From Bradyrhizobium algeriense (lineage in GTDB: Bacteria; Pseudomonadota; Alphaproteobacteria; Rhizobiales; Xanthobacteraceae): a stretch of DNA of 64,000 nt. The translations under genes and the position numbers were made by a program. The stretch is from contig NZ_JAZHRV010000001.1 in NCBI RefSeq assembly GCF_036924595.1, forward strand, positions 2,914,001 to 2,978,000. Reading direction: 5' to 3'. Shown piece by piece: positions 1 to 9,015 of the stretch. Under the pieces are notes generated by a model that was given only the letters and a program-made list of their open reading frames with translations, was not told the DNA's origin and made no database searches. Within the stretch, counting starts at the first letter, position 1. The number at the start of each line of letters is the position of its first letter.

Positions 1-1037
1 CCACCACGTTCCAGAAGGAATTGAAGGCGGCCGGCGTGATCTTCATGCCGATCTCGGAGGCGATCCGCGAACATCCCGAACTGGTGCAGAAGTATCTCGG
101 TTCGGTCGTGCCGACCTCGGACAATTACTTCGCGACGCTGAACTCGGCGGTGTTTTCTGACGGCTCGTTCGTCTACGTGCCGCCGGGCGTACGCTGCCCG
201 ATGGAGCTTTCGACCTATTTCCGCATCAACGAGCGCAACACCGGCCAGTTCGAGCGCACGCTGATCATCGCCGACAAGGGCGCTTACGTCAGCTACCTCG
301 AAGGCTGCACCGCACCGCAGCGCGACGAGAACCAGCTGCATGCCGCAGTCGTCGAACTCGTCACGCTCGACGACGCCGAGATCAAATATTCGACGGTGCA
401 GAACTGGTATCCCGGCAATTCCGAAGGAAAAGGCGGCATCTACAATTTCGTCACCAAGCGTGGCGACTGCCGCGGCAACAATTCAAAAATCTCCTGGACC
501 CAGGTCGAAACCGGTTCGGCGATCACCTGGAAATATCCGAGCTGCATCCTGCGCGGCGACAATTCACGCGGCGAGTTCTACTCGATCGCGATCTCGAACG
601 GTCACCAGCAGGTCGATAGCGGCACCAAGATGATCCATCTCGGCAAGAACACGACCTCCAGGATCATCTCCAAGGGTATCGCCGCCGGCGTCTCGCAGAA
701 CACCTATCGCGGCCTCGTCACCGCGCATCGGAAAGCCACCGGCGCGCGCAACTTCACCGCCTGCGACTCGCTCCTGATCGGCGACAAATGCGGCGCCCAC
801 ACCGTGCCCTATGTCGAGGCGAAGAACTCGTCGGCGACCTTCGAGCACGAAGCGACGACGTCGAAGATCTCCGAGGACGTGCTGTTCTATTGCATCCAGC
901 GCGGCCTCAGCCAGGAAGAAGCGGTTGGCCTCGTCGTCAACGGCTTTGTGAAGGACGTGCTGCAGCAACTGCCGATGGAATTCGCGGTTGAGGCGCAGAA
1001 GCTGATCTCGATCTCGCTCGAAGGTTCGGTTGGGTAG
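1..1037 (+). CDS. sufB: SufB, Fe-S cluster scaffold subunit (5' end outside window)
   Basis: SufB is the core of the SufBC2D scaffold on which cytosolic Fe-S clusters are built. The reading frame is already open at base 3, so the start lies upstream of the window; about 345 residues of a protein that usually has about 490 are present. The C-terminal beta-helix region carries the family landmarks [10 protein letters not shown] (the Cys implicated in persulfide/cluster handling), [11 protein letters not shown] and [10 protein letters not shown] with its Glu-His-Glu triad. It is the first visible gene of the suf run, followed by sufC after a 126-base spacer that holds a dispersed repeat. The leftmost in-frame TTG at base 21 is not a real start. 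Confidence 0.97.
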   Translation, partial: TTFQKELKAAGVIFMPISEAIREHPELVQKYLGSVVPTSDNYFATLNSAVFSDGSFVYVPPGVRCPMELSTYFRINERNTGQFERTLIIADKGAYVSYLEGCTAPQRDENQLHAAVVELVTLDDAEIKYSTVQNWYPGNSEGKGGIYNFVTKRGDCRGNNSKISWTQVETGSAITWKYPSCILRGDNSRGEFYSIAISNGHQQVDSGTKMIHLGKNTTSRIISKGIAAGVSQNTYRGLVTAHRKATGARNFTACDSLLIGDKCGAHTVPYVEAKNSSATFEHEATTSKISEDVLFYCIQRGLSQEEAVGLVVNGFVKDVLQQLPMEFAVEAQKLISISLEGSVG

Positions 1038-1039
1038 GG

Positions 1040-1143
1040 CCTCATCCTGAGGAGGCCGCGCAGCGGCCGTCTCGAAGGATGGGAGGAAAGATTGTGGGCC
1101 ACGTCCTTCGAGACGCGCCTATCGGCGTTCCTCAGGACGAGGG
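1040..1143. repeat. Dispersed palindromic repeat between sufB and sufC
   Basis: Imperfect inverted repeat. The left arm CCTCATCCTGAGG (1040-1052) pairs with the right arm CCTCAGGACGAGG (1130-1142), and an inner pair GTCTCGAAGGA / TCCTTCGAGAC nests inside. This CATCCTTCGAGAC...CTCAGGATGAGG family is, from memory, common in intergenic regions of Bradyrhizobium and Rhodopseudomonas. It lies inside an operon, so it is probably transcribed and could fold between sufB and sufC. Confidence 0.75.
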
Positions 1144-1163
1144 TAAAAAAATGGAAAGACAAG

Positions 1164-1916
1164 ATGTCATTGCTTGAAGTCAAAGATCTGAAGGTCCGTG
1201 TCGAGGATAACGAAATCCTCCATGGGTTGTCGCTCACGGTGAATCCGGGCGAGGTGCACGCGATCATGGGGCCGAACGGCTCCGGCAAATCGACGCTGTC
1301 GCATGTGATCGCCGGCAAGCCGGGCTATGAAGTCACCGGCGGCGAAATCCTGTTCAGGGGCGAAGACCTGCTGGAAATGTCGCCGGACGAGCGCGCCGCC
1401 AAGGGCGTGTTCCTGGCGTTCCAGTATCCGGTCGAAATTCCCGGTGTTGCGACCATGACGTTCCTGCGCACCGCGCTGAATGCCCAGCGTAAGGCGCGCG
1501 GCGAGAGCGAATATTCAACGCCGGACTTCCTGAAGAAGGTGCGCGAGGTAGCAAAGTCGCTGAACATTCCGCAGGACATGCTTCGCCGCGGTGTCAACGT
1601 CGGTTTCTCCGGCGGCGAGAAGAAGCGCAACGAGATTTTGCAGATGGCGCTGTTCGAGCCTGCCGTCTGCATCCTCGACGAAATGGATTCCGGCCTCGAT
1701 ATCGACGCGCTTCGTGTGGCGGCCGACGGCGTCAACGCGCTGCGTTCGCCGGATCGCGCGATGGTCGTCATTACGCATTACCAGCGGCTGCTCAACTATA
1801 TCGTGCCTGACTTCGTGCACGTGATGTCGAAGGGCCGGGTCGTCAAAAGCGGCGGCAAGGATCTGGCGCTGGAGCTCGAGGCTTCCGGCTACACCCAGTT
1901 CGAAGACGCAGCCTGA
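1164..1916 (+). CDS. sufC: SufC, ABC-type ATPase of the Suf scaffold
   Basis: The ATPase of the SufBC2D complex; soluble, not a transporter. The 250-residue length is typical. Walker A GPNGSGKST is at residues 36-44, the signature motif reads FSGGEKKR, Walker B ends in CILDEMDSGLD, and the switch His is in VVITHYQR. The ATG at 1164 was chosen because GGAAAG lies six bases upstream and MSLLEVKDLKV matches the family N terminus; an earlier in-frame TTG (1092) would add residues translated from the upstream repeat. sufD follows after 14-17 bases, so the two are almost certainly co-transcribed. Confidence 0.98.
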   Translation: MSLLEVKDLKVRVEDNEILHGLSLTVNPGEVHAIMGPNGSGKSTLSHVIAGKPGYEVTGGEILFRGEDLLEMSPDERAAKGVFLAFQYPVEIPGVATMTFLRTALNAQRKARGESEYSTPDFLKKVREVAKSLNIPQDMLRRGVNVGFSGGEKKRNEILQMALFEPAVCILDEMDSGLDIDALRVAADGVNALRSPDRAMVVITHYQRLLNYIVPDFVHVMSKGRVVKSGGKDLALELEASGYTQFEDAA

Positions 1917-1933
1917 CGCAAAGCGGATTTGTG

Positions 1934-3259
1934 ATGAACCTAGTTTTGGCAAAGAACGAGACCGGACGCGCGCTGAGCGACAGCTTCGCCATCGCGCGCG
2001 ACCGGCTGCCGGGTACAGGCAGCGTGGCCGAGGCGCGAAGCGCCGCCTTCGAGGCCTATGACCGTGTGGGCCTTCCGCACCGGCGGATCGAGGATTGGAA
2101 ATACACCGATCTGCGCGCGCTGATGCGCGAAGTGCTGCCGCTGGCGCCCGTGCCGGATGCCGCAGCCCTGGCACGGGCCGCAACGGCCGCGAAGCTGCAA
2201 GCGATCAAGGGCGTGCGCCGGCTGGTGCTGGTGGACGGCGTGTTCGCGCCAAAACTCTCCGAACTGGCCGGGCTCGAAAAGGGGCTCGCCGTCCGCACCC
2301 TGCGCGACGTGCTGGAGGCCGGCGACGCTGCACTGCAGGCGCAGCTATTCACGCCAGATATCGCCAATCCGATGGTGGCGCTCAACAGCGCGATGATGAC
2401 AGATGGCGTGGTGATCGAGATCGCCAATGGCCTCGTGCTGAAGGAGCCGCTGCAAGTTATCCATGTTGCGAGCGGCGCCACGCCCGCGGCGATGTTCACC
2501 CGCTCGCTGTTGCGCCTTGGCAAGGACGCCGGCGCGACGCTGGTCGAGAGCTACATCGCGGCCGATGGCGCGACGGCCTATCAGGTCCACGACTCGCTGA
2601 TCGTTACGATCGGCGACAATTCGCGGCTCGACCAGATTCGCCTGATCGAGGATGGCCGCGAGGCCGTCAATATTTCCTCCGCCGTGATTGCGCTGGGCGC
2701 GCATGCGCACTTCAACACCTTCGGCATGACCTCCGGCGCTGCCGTCAGCCGCTATCAGGCGGCGATTGCGTTCGCAGGGGAGGGCTCCCGGGTCGAGACC
2801 AACGGCGTAAATCTGCTCAATGGCCGCCAGCACGCCGACACCACGCTGTTCATGGACCACGCGGTGCCGCATTGCGCCAGCCGCGAAGTGTTCCGCGCCG
2901 TCGCCGACGACCGCGGCCATTCGGTGTTCCAGGGCCGCATCATCGTGCGCCCGGATGCGCAGAAGACCGACGCCAAGATGATGACGCGGGCGCTGTTGCT
3001 GTCCGACGAGGCCGAGGCCGACAACAAGCCGGAGCTCGAAATCTTCGCCGACGACGTCACCTGCGGCCATGGCGCCACCACCGGCGCGCTCGACGAGAGC
3101 CTGCTGTTCTACCTGCGCGCCCGCGGCCTTTCGGAGAAGGAAGCCCAGGCGCTGCTGATCCAGGCGTTCGTGGGCGAAGCCATTGAATCGATCGTCAACG
3201 ACGATCTGCGCGAACTCGCAATTGCAGCCGCGCAGCGCTGGCTGGAGGCAAGGGGATGA
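1934..3259 (+). CDS. sufD: SufD, Fe-S scaffold subunit
   Basis: SufB paralogue that completes the SufBC2D complex and helps bring iron to the nascent cluster. The 441-residue protein has the SufD features YDRVGLPHRRIEDWKYTDLR near residue 50 and, near the C terminus, DVTCGHGATTGALDE, whose Cys and His correspond to the functional Cys/His pair of E. coli SufD. The start may be GTG 1931 or ATG 1934 (adjacent codons in the same frame); the ATG is preferred. The stop overlaps the sufS start as ATGA. Confidence 0.97.
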   Translation: MNLVLAKNETGRALSDSFAIARDRLPGTGSVAEARSAAFEAYDRVGLPHRRIEDWKYTDLRALMREVLPLAPVPDAAALARAATAAKLQAIKGVRRLVLVDGVFAPKLSELAGLEKGLAVRTLRDVLEAGDAALQAQLFTPDIANPMVALNSAMMTDGVVIEIANGLVLKEPLQVIHVASGATPAAMFTRSLLRLGKDAGATLVESYIAADGATAYQVHDSLIVTIGDNSRLDQIRLIEDGREAVNISSAVIALGAHAHFNTFGMTSGAAVSRYQAAIAFAGEGSRVETNGVNLLNGRQHADTTLFMDHAVPHCASREVFRAVADDRGHSVFQGRIIVRPDAQKTDAKMMTRALLLSDEAEADNKPELEIFADDVTCGHGATTGALDESLLFYLRARGLSEKEAQALLIQAFVGEAIESIVNDDLRELAIAAAQRWLEARG

Positions 3260-4503
3260 CAATGCATCCGGCGGTTTCCAACGGTGCATATGACGTCGCC
3301 CGCGTGCGGGAGGATTTCCCCGCGCTGGCGATGAAGGTCTATGGCAAGCCGCTGGTCTATCTCGATAACGCCGCCTCCGCGCAGAAGCCGACCGCTGTGC
3401 TCGATCGCATGACGGAAGCTTACAAGAGCGAATACGCCAACGTGCATCGCGGCCTGCATTACCTCGCCAATGCCGCGACCGAGGCTTACGAGGGCGCGCG
3501 CGGCAAGGTAGCAAAATTCATCAATGCGGCGCGTAGTGAAGAAATCATCTTCACCCGCAATGTCACCGAGGCCATCAACCTCGTGGCATCGTCCTGGGGC
3601 GAGCCCAACATCAAACCGGGCGACGAGATCGTGCTCTCGATCATGGAGCACCACTCCAACATCGTGCCCTGGCATTTCCTGCGCGAGCGCCATGGCGCCG
3701 TGATCAAATGGGCGCCGGTCGACGACGACGGCAATTTCCTGATCGAGGAATTTGAGAAGCTGCTGACGCCGCGCACCAAGCTCGTCGCCATCACCCAGAT
3801 GTCGAACGCGCTCGGCACCTTCGTCCCGGTCAAGGAGGTCGTGAAGCTCGCCCATGACCGCGGCATTCCGGTGCTGGTCGACGGTGCGCAAGGCGCGGTG
3901 CATTTGCCGATCGACGTGCAGGATCTCGATTGCGATTTCTATGCCTTCACCGGCCACAAGATCTATGGTCCGACCGGGATTGGCGCGCTCTATGCCAAGC
4001 ATGAGCACCTGGTGGCGATGCGGCCCTATAACGGCGGCGGCGAGATGATCCGCGAGGTGGCAAGGGATTGGGTCACCTATGGCGACCCACCGCACAAGTT
4101 CGAGGCCGGGACGCCGCCAATCGTCGAGGCGATCGGGCTGGGCGCTGCGATCGACTACGTTAATTCGATCGGCAAGGAGCGCATCGCCGCCCACGAGCAC
4201 GATCTCTTGAACTATGCCCAGGATCGCCTGCGCGAAATCAATTCGCTGCGCCTGATCGGCACCGCGCGCGGCAAGGGACCGGTGATTTCCTTCGAGATGA
4301 AGGGGGCTCATGCCCATGACGTCGCGACCGTGATCGACCGGCAGGGCATTGCGGTGCGCGCCGGCACCCATTGCGTGATGCCGCTTTTAGAGCGGTTCAA
4401 CGTCACAGCCACCTGCCGGGCATCGTTTGGGATGTATAATACCCGGGAAGAAGTCGACCATCTGGCACAGGCGCTGATCAAGGCGCGGGAATTGTTCTCA
4501 TGA
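3256..4503 (+). CDS. sufS: SufS, group II cysteine desulfurase
   Basis: PLP enzyme that removes sulfur from cysteine and supplies it to the SufBCD scaffold. The 415-residue protein has the PLP lysine in TGHKIYG (Lys235), the PLP-stacking His region EHHSN (131-135) and the catalytic Cys373 in RAGTHCVMPL, the group II (SufS/CsdA) position. The start overlaps the sufD stop by four bases and the stop overlaps the next start by four bases, indicating translational coupling. No separate sufE gene is visible in the window. Confidence 0.97.
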   Translation: MTMHPAVSNGAYDVARVREDFPALAMKVYGKPLVYLDNAASAQKPTAVLDRMTEAYKSEYANVHRGLHYLANAATEAYEGARGKVAKFINAARSEEIIFTRNVTEAINLVASSWGEPNIKPGDEIVLSIMEHHSNIVPWHFLRERHGAVIKWAPVDDDGNFLIEEFEKLLTPRTKLVAITQMSNALGTFVPVKEVVKLAHDRGIPVLVDGAQGAVHLPIDVQDLDCDFYAFTGHKIYGPTGIGALYAKHEHLVAMRPYNGGGEMIREVARDWVTYGDPPHKFEAGTPPIVEAIGLGAAIDYVNSIGKERIAAHEHDLLNYAQDRLREINSLRLIGTARGKGPVISFEMKGAHAHDVATVIDRQGIAVRAGTHCVMPLLERFNVTATCRASFGMYNTREEVDHLAQALIKARELFS

Positions 4504-4871
4504 GTGACGCAGCCGAAGTCAAATCAGCCAATATGGAAACCATCTCGGCGCTGCCGCCCGAGGAGACCGAGCGGCTGGGAAGTGAAATCGTCGCCGCGCT
4601 GAAGACGGTATTCGATCCGGAAATCCCGGCCGACATCTATGAGCTCGGGCTGATCTACAAGGTCGACCTCAAGGACGACCGTGGTGTCGACGTGATGATG
4701 ACGCTGACCACGCCGAACTGTCCGGCGGCCGGCGAATTGCCGACCATGGTGGAGAACGCGATCGCCAGCGTTCCCGGCGTCGGCGTCGTCAATGTGAACC
4801 TGGTCTGGGATCCGGCCTGGACGCCGGATCGTATGTCCGACGAGGCACGCCTCGTCCTCAATATGTGGTGA
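4500..4871 (+). CDS. SufT-like DUF59/MIP18-family Fe-S assembly protein
   Basis: The 123-residue protein is a DUF59 (MIP18) domain. It contains FDPEIPADIYELGLIYKV near residue 40 and TLTTPNCPAAGELP with the conserved Cys. In suf operons this family (often annotated SufT) assists Fe-S protein maturation. The N-terminal 25 residues are a short Glu-rich lead-in. The start overlaps the sufS stop (ATGA). The role is assigned from family and context; the biochemical step is not well defined for this group. Confidence 0.9.
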   Translation: MSDAAEVKSANMETISALPPEETERLGSEIVAALKTVFDPEIPADIYELGLIYKVDLKDDRGVDVMMTLTTPNCPAAGELPTMVENAIASVPGVGVVNVNLVWDPAWTPDRMSDEARLVLNMW

Positions 4872-4880
4872 AGGGATCCG

Positions 4881-5294
4881 TTGCCTAAATTATCCGGTGT
4901 CATCGAGACCGCGCTTTACGTTGATGACCTCGATCGCGCTCGCGCATTTTATGAGAAGGTGCTCGGGCTTGTGCCGCTGACGGCCGACTCGCGATTTCTT
5001 GCCTATGATGTTGGCGGCCGCAGCGTGTTGCTGCTCTTTCTCCGCGGTTCGACGCCCGAGCCGATCCAACTACCCGGCGGGACCATTCCGCCGCATGACG
5101 GCAGTGGCCCTATTCACATGGCCTTTGCCATTGCGGCGACTGAGCTGCCAGTATGGGAAAAGTCGCTTGGTGAGCACAATGTCGCAATCGAAGGCAGGAC
5201 GGACTGGCCGCGCGGCGGAAAAAGCATCTATTTTCGCGATCCGGACAATCACCTGCTGGAATTGGCGACACCGGGAATTTGGGCGATTTACTAG
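4881..5294 (+). CDS. VOC (glyoxalase/bleomycin-resistance fold) family protein
   Basis: A 137-residue single VOC domain: ETALYVDDLDRARAFYEKVLGL at the N terminus and RDPDNHLLELATPG at the C terminus, the two halves of the beta-alpha-beta-beta-beta repeat. Metal ligands are plausible at His (PIHMAF) and Glu (LLELA), but the substrate cannot be told from sequence. The start is TTG 4881, ten bases downstream of AAGGGA; no ATG fits the domain start. It sits 9 bases after the sufT-like gene and is followed by the A-type carrier, so it is embedded in the suf operon, perhaps as a passenger. Confidence 0.85.
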   Translation: MPKLSGVIETALYVDDLDRARAFYEKVLGLVPLTADSRFLAYDVGGRSVLLLFLRGSTPEPIQLPGGTIPPHDGSGPIHMAFAIAATELPVWEKSLGEHNVAIEGRTDWPRGGKSIYFRDPDNHLLELATPGIWAIY

Positions 5295-5423
5295 GAGGCT
5301 TGCAGCTGGTTTCGACGGGTTCTGATCGAGTTCATGACGAGAGACCTTCACAGCGGGAATTTCGTTGTTATTTTAATGGCAAGATAGTTCGTCGCCATGA
5401 TGCGACGCGGGAGATCGACTGCA

Positions 5424-5813
5424 ATGGATACCACCGTCCAGTCTTCCAAGCCGAAGCCGCGGCCGCGCCCGCAGGTCATGAAACTGACCGAGGCAGCCGC
5501 GCAGCGGATTACGGAACTGACCAAGCGCGCCGATTCCGAGATCGTCGGGCTTCGCGTCGGGATCAAGAACGGCGGCTGCGCCGGCCAGTCCTACACGGTG
5601 GAATATGCCCATGAGGTCCGCCCGACTGACGAGGTGGTCGAGGACCGCGGCGTGAAGATCCTGGTCGATCCCAAGGCGGTGTTGTTCCTGCTCGGCACCG
5701 AGATGGACTACAAGGCCGACAAGATGCAGGCCCAGTTCATCTTCAACAATCCGAACCAGGTCTCCGCCTGCGGTTGCGGCGAGTCGGTGCAACTGACGGC
5801 CGCGAAGGTCTAA
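5424..5813 (+). CDS. sufA: SufA/IscA-type iron-sulfur carrier
   Basis: A-type carrier that takes Fe-S clusters from the SufBCD scaffold to apo-proteins. 129 residues with the three cluster ligands Cys52 (NGGCAGQSY), Cys116 and Cys118 (SACGCGES). A Lys/Pro-rich N-terminal tail of about 18 residues precedes the fold. The start at ATG 5424 is favoured by GGGAGA about nine bases upstream; an upstream in-frame ATG at 5397 would add nine residues without a better ribosome site. The 129-base gap after the VOC gene could hold its own promoter. Confidence 0.93.
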   Translation: MDTTVQSSKPKPRPRPQVMKLTEAAAQRITELTKRADSEIVGLRVGIKNGGCAGQSYTVEYAHEVRPTDEVVEDRGVKILVDPKAVLFLLGTEMDYKADKMQAQFIFNNPNQVSACGCGESVQLTAAKV

Positions 5814-5839
5814 CGACCGCATCGCCGGGGCGGTGAGCG

Positions 5840-6289
5840 ATGGACCGCGATTTCCTGATCGACCTGTTTGCCGATTTCGGCCCCGTCACCATCCGCAAGA
5901 TGTTCTCCGGATTCGGCATCTCCGTCGACGGCACCAACTTCGCGCTCGCGCTTCGCGCCGGTGTCTATTTCCGCGCCGATGACCAGACCATTCCGCAATT
6001 CGAGGCGGAGGGGTCGCAGCCGTTTCAGTATCAAACGCGCGCCAAGACCGTCACTGTGAACTCATACTGGCAGTTGCCGGCGCGCCTGTTCGACGATTCC
6101 GAGGAATTGGCCGATTGGGCGAGGGCGGCGCTGGCCGCTGCGCAACGCGCGGCGTTACGCAAGCGGCCGAAGGCGCGCAAGGTGGCGAAGCCGAAGGTTT
6201 CGAGCAAGGCTGCGAGCAAGCCGGCTGTTGGCCGTAAGCTGGCGGCGAAGCGGCCGGCAGCGAAGGCGAAGAAGGCGACGCGCCGGTAG
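5840..6289 (+). CDS. TfoX N-terminal-domain protein with a basic Lys/Ala-rich tail
   Basis: Residues 1-95 fit the TfoX_N domain (FADFGPVTIRKMFSGFGI, LRAGVYFRADD, YWQLPARLFDD). From about residue 105 the protein turns into a low-complexity basic tail ending AKRPAAKAKKATRR, like histone-H1-type tails. TfoX/Sxy proteins act on competence regulation in gammaproteobacteria; here the basic tail suggests nucleic-acid contact, which is inference. 149 residues. The start ATG 5840 is 26 bases after sufA. The competence role should not be assumed. Confidence 0.82.
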   Translation: MDRDFLIDLFADFGPVTIRKMFSGFGISVDGTNFALALRAGVYFRADDQTIPQFEAEGSQPFQYQTRAKTVTVNSYWQLPARLFDDSEELADWARAALAAAQRAALRKRPKARKVAKPKVSSKAASKPAVGRKLAAKRPAAKAKKATRR

Positions 6290-6296
6290 TTGGCGC

Positions 6297-7364
6297 TCAG
6301 GCGACCTGGCCGCGAGTCTCGGCGGCGTATTCGGGGTCGACTTCGCAGATCACGCGGTTGCGGCCGTTACGCTTGGCGGCGTAGAGGCAGGCGTCGGCGC
6401 GCTCGATCAGCGAATCCGTATCATCGTCCGGTTTCAGCATGGAGACGCCGACGGAGATGGTGACGCGGCCTAGGATTTCGCCAGTGGATTTCTTCTTCAA
6501 TTCCTTCGCCATCACGGCGCGGCGAATGTGGTCGGCGACCGTCAGCGCCTGGCGCAGCGCCGTGTTGGGCAGCACCACCGCAAATTCCTCGCCGCCATAG
6601 CGGGCGGTGATGTCCTGGCCCTTGATGGTCTGTTTCAGCGACATCGCAACCAGCCGCAGCACCTGATCGCCGGTGAGATGGCCGTAGGAATCGTTGAACG
6701 ATTTGAAGTGGTCGATGTCGAACATCATCATCGACAGCGGCTCGCCGCTCGCCAGCGCCGCCCGCACCGCCATCTCGATCGAGCGGTCGAAATATTTGCG
6801 GTTGCCCAGTCCGGTCAGCGGATCGGTCAGGCTCTCGGCGCGGATCGCCTCGAGGCTGTGCTGAAGATTGCTGATCTCGGTTTTCGACAGCGCTAGCCGG
6901 CTTTCCAGCGCCTTGTTGGTCTCGCGCATCTCGCGGGTCGATTTCACGAGGCCGTCGACGACCGCCTTGATCTGTTCGCGGGTCTTTGCAGTCCTGAGTT
7001 GATCGTTCGCGCCGTTCAGCTTGGCGTCGTAGCTCTCGGACATCCCGAGCGCCTCGGTGATCAGGTTCATCACGTCGTCGATTTCGCCGATCACGCGCGC
7101 GCCGACCTTGTCGATGCGGTCGGAGGTCTTGATGTGGGAGAGATAGGTTTCGTAGATCTGTTCGAGATCGGACTCGCTCAGTCGGCCATTGCGCGCCAGC
7201 GTCTCGTTGATGATCTTGTTGAGGGGGGCATTGTATCCGGTCGCGTAGACGTACCAGATTTCGTAATTGCGGGGGACGGCGGTTTGCCGGAGGGATTTGA
7301 TCTGGCCCAACGCGACTTCGGCAAACGCCAAAGTGCGTTCGTGTTCGTCCAGCAGCTTGACCAC
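6297..7364 (-). CDS. Diguanylate cyclase (GGDEF domain), soluble
   Basis: Probable c-di-GMP synthase. Residues 178-340 form a GGDEF domain: DPLTGLGNRKYFD, FDIDHFKSFND and the active-site motif GGEEF (257-261). The I-site position holds Lys-Gly-Gln-Asp (248-251) rather than RxxD, so product inhibition may be weakened. The N-terminal 170 residues are helical with no membrane segment and read like a sensory or coiled-coil module (EIWYVYATGYNAPLNK), which I recall from other rhizobial GGDEF proteins but cannot name. Start GTG 7364, preceded by GGGGACGGA. Seven bases separate its stop from the stop of the convergent TfoX-like gene. Confidence 0.93.
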   Translation of the reverse strand: MVKLLDEHERTLAFAEVALGQIKSLRQTAVPRNYEIWYVYATGYNAPLNKIINETLARNGRLSESDLEQIYETYLSHIKTSDRIDKVGARVIGEIDDVMNLITEALGMSESYDAKLNGANDQLRTAKTREQIKAVVDGLVKSTREMRETNKALESRLALSKTEISNLQHSLEAIRAESLTDPLTGLGNRKYFDRSIEMAVRAALASGEPLSMMMFDIDHFKSFNDSYGHLTGDQVLRLVAMSLKQTIKGQDITARYGGEEFAVVLPNTALRQALTVADHIRRAVMAKELKKKSTGEILGRVTISVGVSMLKPDDDTDSLIERADACLYAAKRNGRNRVICEVDPEYAAETRGQVA

Positions 7365-7491
7365 TGATCCGTCCCCAATATCGAGCCGCGCTCGTTGCCG
7401 TGCCGCAATGATTAAATTATCGGCGGCAGGTTAATGGAGGAGAATGAACGGCCGGTAAACGGTTCCGGCCGTTGGGTCGTGCCGAGTTCGT

Positions 7492-9015
7492 TCAGACGCG
7501 GGCGCGAACCGGCCGCAGCAGGAACGCCGGAAGATGCGAGTGATCGGCGGGCTCCGATTCAACATCGCGCTGGGCGCGCCGCGGTTCCGGACGACCGATC
7601 GAGGGCACGCGCGAAGGCTGCGCAGGGGCGGGCGGCGTGAAGGAAGCGGCCGCTGCCTGCGGCTGCGGGCCGGCACTGCGGCCTGCGCCCCTGGCATGCC
7701 GCGGTTCGCGCTCGCCGCTCTTGTCGGAATCCCTGGCGGGACGCGGCTCGCGTTCGCTGCCATCGCTACCCTTGGCAGCACGCGGCTCGCGTTCACGTCG
7801 CGGCTTGCGGCCGCCGCGTGAACCTTCCCGAGATCCCTCGCGTGAGCGGCGGGGCTGGTCGGTCTCGTCGGAGGCGACCGACTGCACGGCATAATCGCCT
7901 TCGGCGGCAGGAATGGTCTGGCCGATCAGCCGTTCGATCGCAGCAATCGATTTGCTGTCGAGCGGGCTGACGATCGAGATCGCGGTGCCGGCGCGACCGG
8001 CGCGTCCGGTACGGCCGATGCGATGCACGTAATCGTCGGCATGATGCGGCACGTCGAAATTGAAGACGTGGCTGACGGCGGGAATATCGAGGCCGCGGGC
8101 CGCGACGTCGGAGGCCACCAGCAACGGTATCTCACCCTTGCGGAACTGATCGAGCGCTGCGGTGCGCGCCGACTGGTCCATGTCGCCATGCAGGGCGCCG
8201 ACGCTGAAGCCGTGCTTCTGCAGCGATTTGTAAACGACGGCGACTTCGCGCTTGCGGTTGCAGAAGATGATCGCGTTCTGAAGATCCTTGGCGTCGCGCA
8301 GCAGGCGGCGCAGAATCTCGCGCTTCTCGTGCACCTCGCGACCGCCGCGAACCTGGAACTGCGATACGCCTGTCGCGGTGGTGGCGGGTTTCGAGACTTC
8401 GATCCGCTCGGGATTGTGCAGGAAGTCTTGGCTGATGCGGCTGATTTCCGGCGGCATCGTTGCGGTGAAGAACAGGGTTTGCCGCGTGAACGGCACCAGC
8501 TTGCAGACGCGTTCGATGTCGGGGATGAAGCCCATGTCCAGCATGCGGTCGGCTTCGTCGATGACCAAGAGTTCGACACCGGTGAGCAGCAGACCGCCGC
8601 GTTCGGTGTGGTCGAGCAGGCGGCCGGGGGTCGCGATCAGGACGTCGACGCCGCGGGTCAGTTTGGAATCCTGGTCGCCGAACGAGACGCCGCCGATCAG
8701 GAGCGCAACGTTGAGTTTCTGGCCGACGCCGTATTTGTCGAAATTCTCTTTGACCTGGGCGGCGAGTTCGCGGGTCGGTTCGAGGATCAGGGTGCGCGGC
8801 ATTCGTGCCCGGGCGCGGCCCTTTTCCAGCAAGGTGAGCATGGGCAGGACGAAGGCGGCGGTCTTGCCGGTGCCAGTCTGGGCGATGCCGAGAACATCGC
8901 GGCGTGCCAGAACGTGCGGAATTGCCTGTTCCTGGATGGGGGTAGGGGTGGTGTAGCCGGTGGCCGCAACCGCGGCGAGGACCTTATCGGAAAGGCCGAG
9001 ATGGGAAAAAGACAT
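7492..9015 (-). CDS. DEAD-box ATP-dependent RNA helicase, RhlE-like
   Basis: RNA helicase probably involved in ribosome assembly or RNA decay. All motifs are present: Q motif near PTPIQEQA, motif I AQTGTGKT (45-52), DEAD (153-156), TAT in place of the usual SAT (184-186), ARGLD and HRIGRTGRAGR. After about residue 385 the protein becomes a long low-complexity tail of RS/RE/RG units with repeated EREPR blocks, typical RNA-binding tails of RhlE relatives. 507 residues from ATG 9015; the further upstream start at 9033 would only add six residues. Confidence 0.95.
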   Translation of the reverse strand: MSFSHLGLSDKVLAAVAATGYTTPTPIQEQAIPHVLARRDVLGIAQTGTGKTAAFVLPMLTLLEKGRARARMPRTLILEPTRELAAQVKENFDKYGVGQKLNVALLIGGVSFGDQDSKLTRGVDVLIATPGRLLDHTERGGLLLTGVELLVIDEADRMLDMGFIPDIERVCKLVPFTRQTLFFTATMPPEISRISQDFLHNPERIEVSKPATTATGVSQFQVRGGREVHEKREILRRLLRDAKDLQNAIIFCNRKREVAVVYKSLQKHGFSVGALHGDMDQSARTAALDQFRKGEIPLLVASDVAARGLDIPAVSHVFNFDVPHHADDYVHRIGRTGRAGRAGTAISIVSPLDSKSIAAIERLIGQTIPAAEGDYAVQSVASDETDQPRRSREGSREGSRGGRKPRREREPRAAKGSDGSEREPRPARDSDKSGEREPRHARGAGRSAGPQPQAAAASFTPPAPAQPSRVPSIGRPEPRRAQRDVESEPADHSHLPAFLLRPVRARV

